Made by a program: the position numbers and the translations under genes. 64,000 nt of DNA from Vibrio algarum. Its GTDB lineage: Bacteria; Pseudomonadota; Gammaproteobacteria; Enterobacterales; Vibrionaceae. Location: contig NZ_JAQLOI010000001.1 of the NCBI RefSeq assembly GCF_028204155.1, positions 1,984,001 through 2,048,000 of the forward strand, read 5' to 3'. The notes beneath the pieces are model-generated. The model had not been told where the DNA came from and ran no database searches. It saw only the letters and a program-made list of their open reading frames with translations. Of this stretch, positions 45,079 to 54,488 are shown piece by piece. Each line of letters opens with the position of its first letter. Position 1 is the stretch's first letter.

Positions 45079-46736
45079 ATGAATCAAGAAGACTGGCGCT
45101 CCGTCACACCACAGTTTGATGAGTATGAAAATATTGTCCAAGAATTTTCATCTTTGTCCCCCTATCCTTTTTTGACCTTCAGCCTAGGTTAAGAGCCGCA
45201 ATGCTTCGATTCGAACAATTGCGAAACTGGACTAAAGTTCTACTGATAAATTCACCGGATAATGCGATCTATCGTAATGCCATTTTAGATGCTATACGCG
45301 ATGAACACTTAGTCCCTGATGAACGTGTTGTTATTAAAGCAGAAACACTTGAGATGCGAGCAATACTTGGCGAATACAAAGCTAAAAATGGTCTTGTTGA
45401 TTCGCTTTCACAAGGACTATTAAAAAAAGCTGACGGTGGATATCTTGTTGTTTCAGCAAATTTGATAATGGCTAACCCTTCGGCTTGGATGGTTTTGAAA
45501 TCAGCTTTATTAGGAGAATATGTTTCTCCGGTAAGTGTTGATCCTAAGCATATTGCCATGGAGCCACCTGCTCATCAGGTTGATGTAAAACTGATAGTCA
45601 TTGGTGATCGGGAACAGATGTGTGAATTAGACTATTTTGACTCAGATATACAGTCTGGATTCTGTATGTTCAGCGAAGTTGAATTGGAATTCAAACTTTC
45701 TCAGGAATCACTACCAGCTTATTTATCTTATCTGAAAGGGCTTATAGGAAAGTTTGGAACACCGATGTTAGATGGGTCAGCTATACGTCGTTTGTTAACA
45801 GCAGGGACAAGGGAATGCGAAGATCAACATGCTATCCCATTGTGTCTTCAATGGCATAACTCATTACTAAGTGAAGCTGCTATTTACTCTGTTAATCGTG
45901 ATATATCGGAGGCTGACTTAGATAAAGCGATTGATGATAAATACTATCGAGAATCTTACCTACCTAAACGTGCATTAGACGATATCTTAGAAGGCCAAGT
46001 AATTATCGAGACAAGTGGTGAGCAAGTTGGGCAAGTTAATGGTTTAACGGTTATTGATATACCCGGTCACCCTATTTCCTATGGTGAGCCTGCTCGGATA
46101 TCTTGTGTCATCCATTTTGGTGACGGTGATATCGCAGATGTAGAACGTAAGGCTGAACTAGGAGGCAATCTACACGCTAAGGGCATGATGATTATGCAAG
46201 CGTTGGTTAGTACAGCACTAGATCTTGATGAACCACTACCTTATTCTGCTTCTATTGTATTTGAACAATCCTACTGTGAAGTGGATGGCGACAGTGCATC
46301 ATTAGCCGAGTTTTGCTCTTTAGTAAGTGCCCTATCAGATACACCAATTAACCAACAGCTCGCTGTTACTGGTGCTGTTGATCAGTTCGGTCGGGTTCAA
46401 GCGGTCGGTGGTCTTAACGAAAAAATTGAAGGTTTTTATCGCGTCTGTGAATACCAGGGTTTTACTGGTAATCAAGGTGTAATATTACCCAAATCAAACC
46501 TAAAACATCTATCCTTACATAAGGACGTCATTGCCAGCATACGTAACGATCAATTTAACATATGGTCTATAGAGAATGTTGATGAGGCGATAGTATTAAT
46601 TACAGGGAAACAATTTCGTGGCGAAGATGACGACGCAATCTTGAATAGAATATCAGATCGTATTGCCTATTTTAATCGTCGAGACAACCACGAATCATTG
46701 TTACAAAGATTAAAAAGTCGATGGTTAAGCAACTGA
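45079..46736 (+). CDS. lonB: LonB (YcbZ-type) Lon-family protease, frameshift near N-terminus
   Basis: ATG 45079 opens MNQEDWRSVTPQFDEYENIVQEF..., the family N-terminus, but this frame stops at 45192. The family continuation LQPRLRAAMLRFEQLRNW is in the frame that runs to 46736. One more T in the six-T run at 45168-45173 joins them (about 552 residues). Seen: a degenerate ATPase-like middle, then the Lon protease domain with the Ser-Lys dyad (Ser in GDSASLAEF, Lys in LNEKIEGF). As sequenced, translation could only restart at 45201. Divergent from matP; its stop overlaps the FadR site of fabA. Confidence 0.85.
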
Positions 46737-46747
46737 TCGGACTTGAT
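46731..46747. promoter_or_regulatory. FadR operator upstream of fabA
   Basis: AACTGATCGGACTTGAT closely matches the FadR consensus (ANCTGGTCNGACNNGTT) and, as I recall, the E. coli fabA site. Overlaps the lonB stop codon. FadR activates fabA in E. coli from this position. Confidence 0.7.
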
Positions 46748-46748
46748 T

Positions 46749-46766
46749 AGCTTACACGTGTTCACT
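46749..46766. promoter_or_regulatory. FabR operator upstream of fabA
   Basis: AGCTTACACGTGTTCACT resembles the FabR palindrome (AGCGTACA..TGTTCGCT type) and lies directly downstream of the FadR box, the same arrangement as in E. coli. Implies repression by FabR when unsaturated acyl chains are plentiful. Confidence 0.65.
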
Positions 46767-46801
46767 AATATGCACGTACCATAATTTGGAGTAGATAAAA
46801 A

Positions 46802-47320
46802 ATGCAGAACAGACGTAGCTCATATAATCGCGAAGACCTTTTAGCCTCGAGCCGTGGTGAATTGTTTGGTGAGGGGTACCCACAACTACCTGCGCCGAAC
46901 ATGTTAATGATGGACCGTGTCAATCTAATGACAGAAGACGGCGGTGAATTTGGTAAAGGTTATGTAGAAGCTGAATTAGACATTACTCCTGATCTTTGGT
47001 TTTTCGATTGTCACTTTCCAGGTGACCCTGTAATGCCAGGTTGTTTAGGTCTTGATGCTATGTGGCAATTAGTTGGCTTCTTTCTTGGCTGGGTTGGTGG
47101 TGAAGGTAAAGGCCGCGCGCTTGGTGTAGGTGAAGTGAAATTTACGGGACAAATATTACCTACCGCTAAAAAAGTTACGTACCAAATCAACATGAAACGT
47201 GTCATTAATAGGAAATTAGTGATGGGATTAGCCGATGCCCGTGTTCTCGTTGATGGAAAAGAAATTTATGTAGCGAAAGATCTTAAAGTGGGTCTCTTCA
47301 AAGATACATCAAGTTTTTAG
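46802..47320 (+). CDS. fabA: 3-hydroxydecanoyl-ACP dehydratase/isomerase FabA
   Basis: 172 residues, hot-dog fold. Active-site H71 in DCHFPGDPVMPGCLGLDAMWQ with D85 (E. coli H70/D84). Dehydrates 3-hydroxyacyl-ACP and isomerises trans-2- to cis-3-decenoyl-ACP, the branch point for unsaturated fatty acids. Own promoter with FadR and FabR boxes; own terminator. Confidence 0.97.
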   Translation: MQNRRSSYNREDLLASSRGELFGEGYPQLPAPNMLMMDRVNLMTEDGGEFGKGYVEAELDITPDLWFFDCHFPGDPVMPGCLGLDAMWQLVGFFLGWVGGEGKGRALGVGEVKFTGQILPTAKKVTYQINMKRVINRKLVMGLADARVLVDGKEIYVAKDLKVGLFKDTSSF

Positions 47321-47338
47321 GTACAAATATTCAAAGCT

Positions 47339-47363
47339 ACAGCCCTTTGGGGCTGTCTTTTTT
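47339..47363 (+). terminator. Rho-independent terminator of fabA
   Basis: Stem ACAGCCC / GGGCTGT, TTTG loop, then CTTTTTT. Confidence 0.9.
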
Positions 47364-47395
47364 ACTTTAATGCATTTAGTTATAGTGCGTTATGC

Positions 47396-47433
47396 ATTTT
47401 ATTATGACCCCAGTTAAGGGGCCATAATAAAAT
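47396..47433 (-). terminator. Long 3' stem-loop of rmf
   Basis: 11-bp AT-rich arm plus 4-bp CCCC/GGGG separated by one A/C mismatch, 6-nt loop, 10 nt past the rmf stop. Likely terminator and stability element for the rmf mRNA. Confidence 0.65.
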
Positions 47434-47443
47434 TAATTAGTTG

Positions 47444-47617
47444 TTATTTGTATAAACCAGAGTTTTTATCATCTCTAGCATCACGCCATCCGCCTAACCA
47501 AAACGATTTTGCATCTGTTTGTTGATATGGACACTCTTCCATTGACCTTCCGTTAAGTCCTGCTTTATAACCTTGTGATTGTGCTCTATCAAGGCGGTCA
47601 CGCTTTTGTCTCTTCAT
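47444..47617 (-). CDS. rmf: Ribosome modulation factor RMF
   Basis: 57 residues: MKRQKRDRLDRAQSQGYKAG, then LNGRSMEECPYQQTDAKSF and WLGGWRDARDDKNSGLYK, an RMF throughout (conserved RDR..RA..GY.AGL.GRS.E.CPY and R..WL.GWR.AR). SD AAGGAT precedes the ATG. It binds the 30S subunit and dimerises ribosomes into 100S particles in stationary phase. Location beside fabA as in E. coli. Confidence 0.95.
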   Translation of the reverse strand: MKRQKRDRLDRAQSQGYKAGLNGRSMEECPYQQTDAKSFWLGGWRDARDDKNSGLYK

Positions 47618-47724
47618 ATTGTCAATCCTTATACCTTTAGATGGTTCCTAATGTATTAGTGTTTACATAGAGTTTTTCAACTCCACTACTAATATTGGTT
47701 CATTCTTAACCGATTCTCAAGCAT

Positions 47725-47759
47725 AAAAAAACACGGGCTCAAAAAATTTGAACCCGTGT
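47725..47759 (-). terminator. Rho-independent terminator of the uup-DUF3466 unit
   Basis: On the minus strand: stem ACACGGG-TCAAA class (one mismatch) closed by CCCGTGT, then seven T. Confidence 0.85.
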
Positions 47760-47775
47760 CGGTAGCTGACAATAA

Positions 47776-49692
47776 TTATTTATTTCTTCTGAAACTAATT
47801 AAACCAAGTAGTGTCAAAGCAAAAATACCAAAACCACCACCCGACCTAGAAACCGTTTCTGAATCTAGAGAACGTGATTCAATCTGAGCACTCGTAGCAC
47901 CAGAAATAGGTATCAGTTTAACGGCTACGATTTTCTCTTCTGATGAACCACTGCCACAATAAGCGTTATGTGCTGTAGAGTCGTACTCACCTATACTACA
48001 TTTCAATGCAGTTGCAGAAATAACACCTGCGTCGTTTATATCCGTTGCATTAACAATCCTAAAATGGTTGTTAGCCGAACTGTAATCACCACCATTAGTC
48101 AGGTCATCTAACCACCAAGCCTGATCAGCAAATATGGCCATTCTTTCTACGTCTGAATTGGTTCCTTCATAAGGATAAATAAACGCCCGTCTTCTACGCT
48201 TTTTACCGTTAATTTCTCGGTTCGTTTCTGCATCTATCTGACCCACCACCTCATTCAGGTTGTTTATAGCGTTTGCTTCACCACCTGCGCCAGAAAAGAA
48301 GATTCCACCACTAAAATATTCTGCAGAAGGACTGCCAGAACTTGCATCAGCAATAAACAATCGATTATTGGCTGCGCCGGCTTCTGGTTTATTACCGTCA
48401 CGTTTAGCTTCGCCAACAACTAATAGATTATCGTTGATGTCTTTCGCGACAGAATTGCTGTAGATGTAGTCATCATCGATGCGAACGGTAGCATTGGTAA
48501 TAAATGTCGTTTCCCAAGCGTTTTCTTCCACTGCCGAAAAACCTGATTTCGGATAAAATACCGCAGCTTGCATCAACAAGCGACTATTGTATTCTGTCGT
48601 ATTATAACCGACTAATACTGGGTTGCCGTCAGAGTTCAATGTAGCAGAACGAACAGTTCCTTGAGCTGAATAATCGTCTTTGTTTGCCGTAGAATAAGTA
48701 TCGATACCGGTGCTGTTACCTATGCCATTCCATAGCGCGGCTGCAAAACCAGTAGCAGAACTACTGTCAGTTAAGTTACTCACCTGCCACACGAACGGCT
48801 TCATAGCGAAGGCGAAGTTTTGACATTCAGAATACAAAGCGGCTTCGCTGTAACCGACGCAATTGCTAACGGCCCCTAAATAGTTTTTATCGTCATCAGT
48901 ATAGTTAAATGGCGCAACAGAGCCAGAACCGACTACATATGTCTCCCCACCAAATTCAAATGAGTCGAACGCCATCGTTCGGCCCATTTCTTCTACTATC
49001 TTATGAGCGCCATCAGTTGTAGATTGTGGTAGTAACAACGTCGTATCATAAAAACCACGGTCACGATATTTTAAAATCGCATTGCTGCCATTCGAGAAAT
49101 AGCCACTATTGGTGTTTCCGATAACTTTAGTATTTGTTCCGGTACCCTCAATAGCGTTAATAACAACGTTCTTGCTATTAGAAATTAACGACGTCCCTGT
49201 AGGCGCAGTGGTTGATGGCGATTCTACGACTGTAGATTGCAAAAACCCAGACGCATTTGACGTATATGTTCCTAAATTCCATGCTTGACGTTCACGGTAA
49301 AGGCCCGCAATATTTTCGTAACCGAACCAACGGTTGTAAGACCAACTCTCACATGTTGAGTAACCTAGCTCATTGTCACAATAGCTATCTATGTCATCTC
49401 GGTCTAAATAATAAAAACGATTGTCAATTCCAAATGGGACTTCCTGCTTATAGGAAAAACCAGCGAACCCTTCTCGAGTGTCCCCAGCTAATTTATAGTC
49501 ATCAACACCACAACTTGTCGAGCCAAAACAGCCAAGTTCTGTCCCTGATACCTCACCAGACTCTATAGCAGCCGAGTAACTTTCAGAACCACTAGAGGAT
49601 ACCTCAACCACTCTATAAAGAGCGGCGTTGGCTTGCGTTGCACCCAATATTAATATCGCTAAAGTGGATAGCTTAAATGTCTTACTACTCAT
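47776..49692 (-). CDS. DUF3466 family exported protein with GlyGly-CTERM-like tail
   Basis: 638 residues. Signal peptide MSSKTFKLSTLAILILGATQANA; a long secreted beta-rich region with recurring short blocks (AINNLNEVVGQ, DINDAGVISATA, VAKDINDNLLVVGEA) and several Cys; C-terminus SGGGFGIFALTLLGLISFRRNK, i.e. Gly run, TM, basic end, like the GlyGly-CTERM signals cut by rhombosortase. The family name is from memory. Its start follows the uup stop with no gap, so it is translated from the uup transcript. Function unknown. Confidence 0.8.
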   Translation of the reverse strand: MSSKTFKLSTLAILILGATQANAALYRVVEVSSSGSESYSAAIESGEVSGTELGCFGSTSCGVDDYKLAGDTREGFAGFSYKQEVPFGIDNRFYYLDRDDIDSYCDNELGYSTCESWSYNRWFGYENIAGLYRERQAWNLGTYTSNASGFLQSTVVESPSTTAPTGTSLISNSKNVVINAIEGTGTNTKVIGNTNSGYFSNGSNAILKYRDRGFYDTTLLLPQSTTDGAHKIVEEMGRTMAFDSFEFGGETYVVGSGSVAPFNYTDDDKNYLGAVSNCVGYSEAALYSECQNFAFAMKPFVWQVSNLTDSSSATGFAAALWNGIGNSTGIDTYSTANKDDYSAQGTVRSATLNSDGNPVLVGYNTTEYNSRLLMQAAVFYPKSGFSAVEENAWETTFITNATVRIDDDYIYSNSVAKDINDNLLVVGEAKRDGNKPEAGAANNRLFIADASSGSPSAEYFSGGIFFSGAGGEANAINNLNEVVGQIDAETNREINGKKRRRRAFIYPYEGTNSDVERMAIFADQAWWLDDLTNGGDYSSANNHFRIVNATDINDAGVISATALKCSIGEYDSTAHNAYCGSGSSEEKIVAVKLIPISGATSAQIESRSLDSETVSRSGGGFGIFALTLLGLISFRRNK

Positions 49693-51612
49693 TTAATTCT
49701 CTATTTCCTGTTGCATAGCTTCTAATTCTTCCCATCTTTCGAACGCTACTTCTAACTGCTTTTCTTGAGCACTTAGTTCGTCTAATACGCGTTGTGTCTG
49801 CTCAACGGATTGAGCAAAAAATTCTGGAGTATTTACAGTCTGTTGTAGCAATTCAATCGCTTCTTCAAACTGTTCTAGTTTCGCTGGTAGCTCTTCTAAT
49901 TCACGTTGTAGCTTATACGATAATTTATTACGTTTACTGCGTGACTGAGTGTTTTTGGGAGCTTGCTCAACCACTTTATTCGTAACAACCGGCTCAATTT
50001 TACGAGACTGTATGGCTTGTGTACGTTGCTGTTGTGCGTCATGGTAACCGCCAACGAACTCTTCTATCACGCCATTACCTTCAAAAATCCAACTCGTCAT
50101 TACCGTGTTATCAACAAACTGTCGATCATGGCTTACAAGTAAAAGCGTACCTTCATAATTGGCAAGCAAATCTTCTAAAAGTTCCAAAGTTTCTATATCT
50201 AAATCGTTGGTTGGCTCATCGAGCACCAATAAATTATTTGATTTAGTAAATAATCGGGCCAATAGTAGACGGTTTTTTTCACCACCAGATAACGCTTTTA
50301 CCGGCGTTCTTGCCCTTTTAGGTGAGAACAAAAAATCCTGAAGGTAACTTAAAGCATGCCTTTCACGACCACCGATAGTGACCTCTTGCTTGCCATCCGC
50401 AAGGTTATCTATTACGGTTTTTTCCGGATCCAGTGTTTCTCGGTACTGATCAAAATACGCAACTTCGAGTTTGGTTCCGCATCGTAATGAGCCTGATTGT
50501 GGTTCTAATTGATCGAGAAGCAGTTTTAAGACCGTGCTTTTACCACAACCATTTGGCCCTATTAACGCTATTCGATCGCCACGCATAATATTAAAGCTGA
50601 AATCCGATACAATTGGCTTGCCTTCGTAACTGAAATTAAGATTCTCAGCTTCAAACACAATTTTTCCTGAACGGTTAGAAGTATCTATCTGAATATTCGC
50701 TTTACCTTGTACTTCTAATCTATCGCTTCGTTCTTGTCGTAGCTTCTTAAGCGCCCGAACACGGCCTTCGTTACGAGTTCTTCGGGCCTTTATACCCTGT
50801 CGTATCCAAACTTCTTCTTGAGCTAGTTTTTTATCAAACTCGGCATTTTGCATCTCTTCAACTCTTAGAGCTTCTTCTTTATCAATTAGAAATTGATCGT
50901 AGTTGCCAGGAAAAGAGCTTAACTTTCCTCGATCAAGATCAACGATCCGAGTCGCCATTGATTTAATAAAGGTTCTATCGTGAGAAATAAAAATAATTGA
51001 GCCTCTAAAGTCCTTTAGAAACCCTTCTAACCATTCAATTGTGGTAACGTCCAGGTGGTTTGTTGGTTCATCTAGCAATAAAACATCTGGGTCACACACT
51101 AGTGCTTTTGCCAATGCGGCTTTTCTTTGCCAGCCACCAGATAAATCCGTTAATTTCGTATGTCCGTCCAATTTTAATGCCGCCAATACATTCTTTATAC
51201 GGTCTTCAAAACGCCAGGCACCGACATGTTCTAGTTCGTCTTGAATCTTAGCTAAGCGATTAATGTGCTTCTCTGTCGGATCGCTAGCGACAAGATCAAG
51301 TTGATCTTGATAGATCGTCAGTAGTTTGCCTACTTCCGCTAAACCACTTGAAACGTAATCGAGTACGGTTCCTTCTATATTTCTAGGGGGATCTTGCTCT
51401 AGACGGGAAACCACAACATCTTGTGTGATTTGATACTTGCCGTCATCCATTATGACTTCACCAGAAAGTATCTTCATTAACGTCGATTTACCGGCGCCAT
51501 TTCTGCCTACTAAACAAACCCTTTCATTTTCTTGTAAAGCGAAATCTGAACCATCGAGTAGCGGTACATCGCCAAAAGCCAGTTGACCATTATGTATGGT
51601 AAGTAATGCCAT
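49693..51612 (-). CDS. uup: ABC-F ATPase Uup
   Basis: 639 residues. Two ABC domains: Walker A GRNGAGKST (about 36-44) and GPNGCGKST (about 352-360), signatures LSGGWQRK and LSGGEKNR, Walker B VLLLDEPTNHLD and LLVLDEPTNDLD, an ABC-F linker with RRTRNEGRVRALKKLRQER, and a C-terminal coiled-coil about 560-639. ABC-F proteins act on ribosomes; Uup is linked to DNA and ribosome integrity. Its start lies within the end of the glutaredoxin-like gene (23-nt overlap). Confidence 0.95.
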   Translation of the reverse strand: MALLTIHNGQLAFGDVPLLDGSDFALQENERVCLVGRNGAGKSTLMKILSGEVIMDDGKYQITQDVVVSRLEQDPPRNIEGTVLDYVSSGLAEVGKLLTIYQDQLDLVASDPTEKHINRLAKIQDELEHVGAWRFEDRIKNVLAALKLDGHTKLTDLSGGWQRKAALAKALVCDPDVLLLDEPTNHLDVTTIEWLEGFLKDFRGSIIFISHDRTFIKSMATRIVDLDRGKLSSFPGNYDQFLIDKEEALRVEEMQNAEFDKKLAQEEVWIRQGIKARRTRNEGRVRALKKLRQERSDRLEVQGKANIQIDTSNRSGKIVFEAENLNFSYEGKPIVSDFSFNIMRGDRIALIGPNGCGKSTVLKLLLDQLEPQSGSLRCGTKLEVAYFDQYRETLDPEKTVIDNLADGKQEVTIGGRERHALSYLQDFLFSPKRARTPVKALSGGEKNRLLLARLFTKSNNLLVLDEPTNDLDIETLELLEDLLANYEGTLLLVSHDRQFVDNTVMTSWIFEGNGVIEEFVGGYHDAQQQRTQAIQSRKIEPVVTNKVVEQAPKNTQSRSKRNKLSYKLQRELEELPAKLEQFEEAIELLQQTVNTPEFFAQSVEQTQRVLDELSAQEKQLEVAFERWEELEAMQQEIEN

Positions 51613-51841
51613 TTTCTTCTAACCAAAATTTAAGTTTTTCATTATCAAAGGGCCAATTAATCTCATTATCAGCATAATTTAACACTGGAATAGTGACCCC
51701 GTAACGCTCAAATAACATATCATTGTATGCAATATCAATGACTTGAGGTGAAACCTTAAGTGCGAGCAACATATCCAACGCTTGCTCACAAAGATGGCAC
51801 CCTTCTGTACTGTAAAGTTTTAAATTACGATGCTTCAGCAT
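51590..51841 (-). CDS. Glutaredoxin-like (DUF836-type) thiol protein
   Basis: 83 residues with LKLYSTEGCHLCEQALDMLL (redox motif C-x-x-C) and the cis-proline segment TIPVLNY. Thioredoxin fold, cytoplasmic, partner unknown. Overlaps both rlmKL (17 nt) and uup (23 nt), so the three are one operon. Confidence 0.85.
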   Translation of the reverse strand: MLKHRNLKLYSTEGCHLCEQALDMLLALKVSPQVIDIAYNDMLFERYGVTIPVLNYADNEINWPFDNEKLKFWLEENGITYHT

Positions 51842-53954
51842 GCGTTATTAGCCAGCAGTTATGAATTTGTTTATTTCTCACATAATCCATTGGTAATGTC
51901 TTAGACGAAATATTGGTTGCGTTTAAACCGAGACTTTTTAGACCGTCTAAATCCATTTTAAAATGACGCTTGTTGTTAGAAAATACAATCGTGCCATCTG
52001 CACGTAGCAAGCGTTTTAGATCTTTCATTAATTCGATATGGTCTCGTTGAACATCGAATGTCTGATCCATTCTTTTCGAATTAGAAAAGGTAGGTGGGTC
52101 AATAAAAATAAGGTCGTAACTGTCTTGCGCTTTTTGTAACCATTGTAAGCAATCAGCTTGTTCAAATTTATGCTGGCGGCCTACCTTCGAATTAAGCTTT
52201 AAGTTTTCTTTAGCCCATTCAATATAGGTTTTAGACATATCAACCGTTGTTGTTGATTTAGCGCCACCACACGCCGCGTGAGCCGTTGCTGAACCTGTAT
52301 AAGCAAAAAGATTTAGGAAATCTTTGCCAGCTGCCAGTTCACCAAGCATACGACGAGTTAATTTATGATCAAGGAATAAGCCCGTATCTAAGTAATCGTG
52401 AAGATTGACCAGCAACTTAACACCGTATTCATTTACTTCAAATGTCCTAGAGCCTTCGCCTAGCTTTTGATATTGAGACGTCCCTTTTTTCTTCTCTCTA
52501 GTTTTAAGAACCACTTTGTTTGCATCTACGCCAGTCACTTGTATCGCTGCACGTATCACATCTGTTAGGCGTCTTTTAGATTTTTCTTCAGGGATATCTT
52601 TAGGCGCGGCATATTCTTGAATAACGAGATTATCAAGATAAACATCAATCGCGACGTTATATTCTGGTAAATCGGCATCGTAAATACGGTAGCAGTCTAA
52701 ATGCTCTCGTTTTGCCCACTTTCCTATCTTAGCGATGTTTTTCTTTAATCTATTTGAAAAATCGGGAGCAATTTGTACGTTATTACTTGTATTTACGCTC
52801 CCTTCAGCTCGTTTTTCACTAATTGAATAGTTTTTTTGGTGACAAGGTAACGCACCATTCTGTAGCTTGTACTGCTTGTCTGCCCGCATCCTTAGACAGC
52901 TTAGTAACTCATCAGAACTTGAAAATATCGAAGCCTTACTACCTGCGAAGTGTTCCTTAAGCTGTGCACCAAAGGAAGTATAAAGGGCGATTAAACCCGG
53001 CTCAGTTCCCAATCTTTCACCATAAGGTGGATTGGAAAGTATAACACCTGACTCGTATCCTTCTGGGCGAGCTAGAGTTGCAGCATCGCCTAAGGAGAAC
53101 TCTATAACACCTTCTAATCCAGCACGCTTAGCATTCTGTTTAGCAATAGTTAACATACGTTTATCGTTATCTATACCATAGAATTTAGTGTCAATATTTT
53201 TGACACCCTTTCGTCCTTGGACATTTGCTTCTGCCTTTATCTCGGCCCATAGTTCAGGTTCGAAGTCATTGAGTTCTTCGAAAGACCATTTGCTACGTAA
53301 AACACCAGGTGCCATATTTGCAGCCATCAGCGCCGCTTCAATTAATAATGTACCTGAACCACACATAGGATCTAACAGGGATATGCCTTTTTTCCAACCA
53401 CTACGCATTACAATAGCTGCCGCTAACGTTTCTCTCAGTGGGGCCTTTCCAGCCTCGGTTCTATATCCCCTTTGGTGAAGGCCTAAGCCCACCAAATCTA
53501 TACCTAAAATAGCTTTTTCTCGATGCAAACGGACATGGATTCTAATATCCGGCTGTTCTTTACTAATTGATGGGCGTTCTAAATTCTTTTTCGTAAAACT
53601 ATCAACTATGGCGTCTTTAACCTTCATTGCACCATATTGGCTGTTTCGAATTTCTCGGTTCGTGCCATTAAAATCAACCACGAGATTTTTCGAACTTGTA
53701 AAATGTGACGACCAATTCACTGCAGAAGCAGATAGATAGAGATCCATATCGTCTTGGCAATTAAATTCCGACAGTACGCGTACAAATCTTGAAGCAATAC
53801 GGCTCCATAAACAGCAACGGTATATCTGTTCGTTGGTGGCTTTAAATTTCACCCCTGCTTGTACGGGTTTTAAATCAGCTATTCCGAGCGTTTTTAACTC
53901 TTCAACAAGCAAGTTTTCTAAGCCATTTGAAGTAATCGCTAAATATTGGTTCAT
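51825..53954 (-). CDS. rlmKL: Bifunctional 23S rRNA methyltransferase RlmKL
   Basis: 709 residues from ATG 53954 (MNQYLAITSNGLENLL, as in E. coli); the frame opens six codons earlier at a TTG. THUMP domain about 40-160; RlmL domain with LLDPMCGSGTLLIEAALMA and SNPPYGERLG (m2G2445); RlmK domain with FLNLFAYTGSATAHAA and FIDPPTFSNSKRM (m7G2069). Conserved neighbour of uup. Confidence 0.96.
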   Translation of the reverse strand: MNQYLAITSNGLENLLVEELKTLGIADLKPVQAGVKFKATNEQIYRCCLWSRIASRFVRVLSEFNCQDDMDLYLSASAVNWSSHFTSSKNLVVDFNGTNREIRNSQYGAMKVKDAIVDSFTKKNLERPSISKEQPDIRIHVRLHREKAILGIDLVGLGLHQRGYRTEAGKAPLRETLAAAIVMRSGWKKGISLLDPMCGSGTLLIEAALMAANMAPGVLRSKWSFEELNDFEPELWAEIKAEANVQGRKGVKNIDTKFYGIDNDKRMLTIAKQNAKRAGLEGVIEFSLGDAATLARPEGYESGVILSNPPYGERLGTEPGLIALYTSFGAQLKEHFAGSKASIFSSSDELLSCLRMRADKQYKLQNGALPCHQKNYSISEKRAEGSVNTSNNVQIAPDFSNRLKKNIAKIGKWAKREHLDCYRIYDADLPEYNVAIDVYLDNLVIQEYAAPKDIPEEKSKRRLTDVIRAAIQVTGVDANKVVLKTREKKKGTSQYQKLGEGSRTFEVNEYGVKLLVNLHDYLDTGLFLDHKLTRRMLGELAAGKDFLNLFAYTGSATAHAACGGAKSTTTVDMSKTYIEWAKENLKLNSKVGRQHKFEQADCLQWLQKAQDSYDLIFIDPPTFSNSKRMDQTFDVQRDHIELMKDLKRLLRADGTIVFSNNKRHFKMDLDGLKSLGLNATNISSKTLPMDYVRNKQIHNCWLITHAEAS

Positions 53955-54488
53955 ATCTATCTTAGTCAGCAAAAAAATGGCCTTGATTATACCTGATTAA
54001 TAATTCAATTAAGCACAAAACACCGAAAAATATCCTTTACATCGTTCAGGTGGTCAATTTAGCAGCACATAATCTTCATTGTTCCTGCATAAACTATTTT
54101 TACAACAAAAATGAAGTAAGCATTTACTTTTCTTATTTGGAATACCATTTTATTAGCTTTTGCTCGTAGTGAATACTTATTCATCATCATTTTGGACTAT
54201 ACCAGTTTATATTTTTGCTGGTAAATTAATTACATTCCCCGATAAAACGGGAACTTTTGATTACAAACAGGACAGTTTATTCGTTAATTTAGATGACCAA
54301 AAATAAAAAAAATTTATCTTTGGCATCGATGTCTCATTGGTGAGAGCAGGATATTTAGGGAAATTGATATGAACTAGGTATGGTTTGCTTTTATTTTGCT
54401 AGAAATACGCTGGGTAGCCGAATGATAGGTAAAAAAATCGACCACTAAGGGTCGATGGGGAAAATAAAACAAGGGAACGAATGCGGTT
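53955..54488. other. Gene-free 534-bp interval rlmKL-zapC
   Basis: No ORF with a ribosome-binding site or family-like residues on either strand; very AT-rich. It must hold the rlmKL promoter, and it contains the zapC terminator at 54431-54456. I see nothing else assignable. Confidence 0.6.
54431..54456 (-). terminator. Rho-independent terminator of zapC
   Basis: Stem ATCGACC / GGTCGAT, 6-nt loop, then seven T on the minus strand. Confidence 0.85.
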
